Made by a program: the position numbers and the translations under genes. A stretch of 15,598 nucleotides of DNA from Methylococcaceae bacterium (lineage in GTDB: Bacteria > Pseudomonadota > Gammaproteobacteria > Methylococcales > Methylococcaceae), in NCBI GenBank assembly GCA_005792805.1, contig SXQV01000161.1, positions 1 to 15,598 of the forward strand, given 5' to 3'. The notes under the pieces were generated by a model. The model did no database searches. It saw nothing but the letters and a program-made list of their open reading frames with translations, and was not told where the DNA came from. Of this stretch, positions 13,560-15,598 are shown in pieces (within the stretch, counting starts at the first letter, position 1; each line of letters begins with the position of its first letter).

Positions 13560-15482
13560 TTAATTGCCCGGGGCTGGTTTGGATTCTTCCGTTGGGGCGG
13601 GTGAGGAGCTCCGGGTATGTTGACGCAGGGTTTCAATATTTTCTTTCAGCTGTTTGGCATCCGGTTCCAGAGCCAAGGCCTGTTCAAGGGTTTTTTCTGC
13701 CTCTTCAAAACGCTGTGTGTTGACCTGTATGTTGGCCAGCATATTCAGGCCGGCACTGTGGTGGGGGGCGAGCTTCAAAAAGCCCCTCAAATAGCTTTCT
13801 GCGCTGCTGTAATGCTGGTTCTGATAGGTCAGGTTGGCCAGGCCATATAAGGCCTGCACGTTGGTTGGCGACCAGCGGCGGGCGGTTACCCAGGTGGTGA
13901 GTTGCTGGCGGTACGAGGCCGGCTCAGCGGGGTTGAGCCCGGCGCGAACAGCGCTGGCTACGTAATACTCGGAAACAGCCCAGCTGATGGGGTAACTGGC
14001 CATGCACACGGCGGCAGTAATGCACAGTACCGGCACCAGCGGGTTACCGAATGCCCGGCAACCCTTCTGGTGTGGGAGCGTCCTGGCTTTGGGCAACGCG
14101 CCATACCAAAGCCCGAGAGCGAGTGCCGCCATGAACAGGCTGGCGGGATTGAAAAACACGTGGTTGACCTGCGCATCCAGGCCGGCGGCCCAGAGCGCCC
14201 AGACACCGCATAGCCAGAACGCTGTGGGGTGGTGCCAGGCGTGCTGCATGACCCGGAAAAGCAACCACGCAAACAGCCCGTAAAACAGCAGCGCGATCGG
14301 CAATCCGTTTTCGGCGGCCAGTTGCAAAAAGAGATTGTGAGGGTTGGTTTTGATGTTCACGCCGAGCGTCTCGGGATCTTTGAACAGGTCATAGCGTTTG
14401 TCGTAGGCGGGGTACTCGAAAGTAAAGCTGCCGGTGCCCCAGCCCATCCAGGGACGGTCCGCAATCATCCCGGCCGTTGACGCCCACATCGGGGTTCTGG
14501 CGCCGAGGAAGGGCTGCACTGACAGCCAAAGCGGTGCCAGCGGCGGGGGATTTTGAGCCTCTGCCAATTCGATGGCCTTGGGTGCCTGCCACCATTCGGC
14601 GCGTGTCAGAATCTGGCTTCTATAGGCCTCGGGCAGATGCGGAAATAGCCACTTGCCGGCGAGACCCAGGCCGATCATGGCCACTAATATCAGGCCCGCC
14701 CGGCGAACGGTGGGCAGACGAGCCGGGTTGATTTTCTGGGCAGATCCGGTTTTGGCAAAGTGGCTCAAGGTTCCCCAGCCAGCGGCCACAATCGCACCCG
14801 CCAGCACACCGCCCATGCCCCCCAGGCTGCCACTGGCGACCAGCATGAATGCACTGGTGACAAGGCCGAAAATCAGCAGTCCACGCAACAGCCAGCCCGC
14901 TCCCGTCCAGAGCGCCCAGGCCAGGAGCGGAATCAGGTTTACCAGGACATCGGCGGTAAAGTTGAAATGTCCGATGCGGGAGAACAGCACGAAAGAGTTG
15001 TAATCCGGTCGCTGGTAATCGACCAGCAGCCCGTACCAGAACCCGGCGGCCAGAATGCCGGCCCCCACCGCCAGGCTCCAGCGCAGGGCAGCCAGATACC
15101 CCGGCTGGGAGGCCGTGCGGGAAACTGACCACGCCACCAGACCGGCGGCCGCCCAGAAGCTCAGACGGTTCAAAGCCTCGCCGGGATTGCCGGCGTACAG
15201 TACCCCCACCACGAGACCAAGATAAAAAAGGCCCGTCAGCCCGCCGGGGAGAGGGCACCCGCTGTGGAGCGGTTCATCGGGCGCGCGGTGGCGGCAGCTG
15301 AAGTGAGCGGCCAATGTGCCGCTGATGGTCAGCACCAGACCCAGCAGCACCAGCACCGCCCATTTCGGGGTTTCATTGGGTTCGACCAGATGCAGCCAGC
15401 GGACATTGAGCATTAAAGGCAGGGCCAGCAGGGGTGACCAGGTGACAGTGTTTCGGCACAATGACCCAAAAGACATATTCAT
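13560..15482 (-). CDS. O-antigen ligase/polymerase-like membrane protein with C-terminal TPR tail
   Basis: A 640-residue protein from the ATG at 15482. About the first 500 residues are strongly hydrophobic with many membrane helices. SRIGHFNFTADVLVNLIPLL lies in the first half. A periplasmic loop carries RPWMGWGTGSFTFEYPAY and then NPHNLFLQLAAENGLPIALL (H382), the Wzy_C/O-antigen ligase hallmark. Residues about 538-618 form two TPR-like units (ALYGLANLTYQNQHYSSAESYL, LNMLANIQVN onward), followed by a Pro/Ser/Glu tail. Members of this superfamily are O-antigen ligases (WaaL), polymerases (Wzy) or protein O-oligosaccharyltransferases (PglL/PilO); TPR tails occur in several, and I cannot choose between them. 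The frame stays open upstream to an ATG at 15596 near the window edge, but that stretch lacks membrane-protein character. Transcription is opposite to the GT cluster, with the broken FkbM gene downstream. Confidence 0.85.
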   Translation of the reverse strand: MNMSFGSLCRNTVTWSPLLALPLMLNVRWLHLVEPNETPKWAVLVLLGLVLTISGTLAAHFSCRHRAPDEPLHSGCPLPGGLTGLFYLGLVVGVLYAGNPGEALNRLSFWAAAGLVAWSVSRTASQPGYLAALRWSLAVGAGILAAGFWYGLLVDYQRPDYNSFVLFSRIGHFNFTADVLVNLIPLLAWALWTGAGWLLRGLLIFGLVTSAFMLVASGSLGGMGGVLAGAIVAAGWGTLSHFAKTGSAQKINPARLPTVRRAGLILVAMIGLGLAGKWLFPHLPEAYRSQILTRAEWWQAPKAIELAEAQNPPPLAPLWLSVQPFLGARTPMWASTAGMIADRPWMGWGTGSFTFEYPAYDKRYDLFKDPETLGVNIKTNPHNLFLQLAAENGLPIALLFYGLFAWLLFRVMQHAWHHPTAFWLCGVWALWAAGLDAQVNHVFFNPASLFMAALALGLWYGALPKARTLPHQKGCRAFGNPLVPVLCITAAVCMASYPISWAVSEYYVASAVRAGLNPAEPASYRQQLTTWVTARRWSPTNVQALYGLANLTYQNQHYSSAESYLRGFLKLAPHHSAGLNMLANIQVNTQRFEEAEKTLEQALALEPDAKQLKENIETLRQHTRSSSPAPTEESKPAPGN

Positions 15483-15598
15483 TTTGCGGGTTGTTTCAGT
15501 TGAAAGTTGAAAAAGGTACAAGTTGGGACAAGTCTCAGGCAATCCGGGAGATTTGTCATCCCGCCGGGGTTTCATGAGCATTGAAGCGCAATACATTC

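Noticed and set aside
14620..15258. 212-codon open frame on the minus strand
   Set aside because: Same strand but a different frame from the ligase-like gene. Its Arg/Gly/Pro-rich translation is typical of an out-of-frame shadow.
15483..15596. N-terminal extension of the ligase-like protein by 38 residues
   Set aside because: The stretch is polar and Pro/Asp/Arg-rich, unlike the N-terminus of this membrane family. The ATG at 15482 lies shortly before the first membrane helix. I cannot fully exclude the longer form.

Overview
The window looks like part of a gammaproteobacterial chromosome. The evidence is a RlmJ-type 23S rRNA methyltransferase, a HemW very close in motif content to the E. coli protein, and a DUF58/DUF4381 gene pair typical of gammaproteobacterial MoxR loci. 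Most of the window is GC-rich, with an AT-rich patch at about 12.6-13.5 kb. I cannot name the genus. No tRNA, rRNA, CRISPR array, insertion sequence or phage gene is visible.

Layout. (1) 1-2.1 kb is housekeeping: rlmJ on the minus strand (its C-terminal part lies outside the left edge) diverges from hemW on the plus strand. The 266-base gap between them holds a perfect 16-base palindrome. A terminator-like inverted repeat follows hemW. (2) 2.1-3.6 kb holds an orphan DUF58 and DUF4381 pair without the usual moxR and vWA partners. (3) 3.6-12.6 kb is a plus-strand run of surface-glycan genes: a GT2 glycosyltransferase, UDP-galactopyranose mutase (glf), a fused two-domain glycosyltransferase, a stand-alone coiled-coil protein, a repeat plus DUF707 protein, a second GT2 paralogous to the first, and a GT2 with a degenerate FkbM-like N-terminal domain. 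Several of these genes overlap or nearly touch, so they are probably co-transcribed. (4) 12.6-15.6 kb is read from the minus strand: a polytopic O-antigen ligase/polymerase-like protein with a C-terminal TPR tail, followed by an AT-rich FkbM methyltransferase gene broken by one extra base in a T7 run.

How it fits together (inference). Glf would convert UDP-galactopyranose to UDP-galactofuranose. The fused transferase resembles galactofuranosyl/rhamnosyl GT2 enzymes and is translationally coupled to glf, so it is the best candidate for adding Galf. The other GT2 and DUF707 proteins would complete an oligosaccharide or O-chain, and the Wzy/WaaL/PglL-like membrane protein would polymerise it or transfer it to lipid A-core or protein. 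The coiled-coil protein carries the S-W-R/PLR tail usually found at the ends of long glycosyltransferases and methyltransferases, and may act as a scaffold or spacer. No flippase, ABC exporter or nucleotide-sugar gene other than glf is present, so the pathway is incomplete here.
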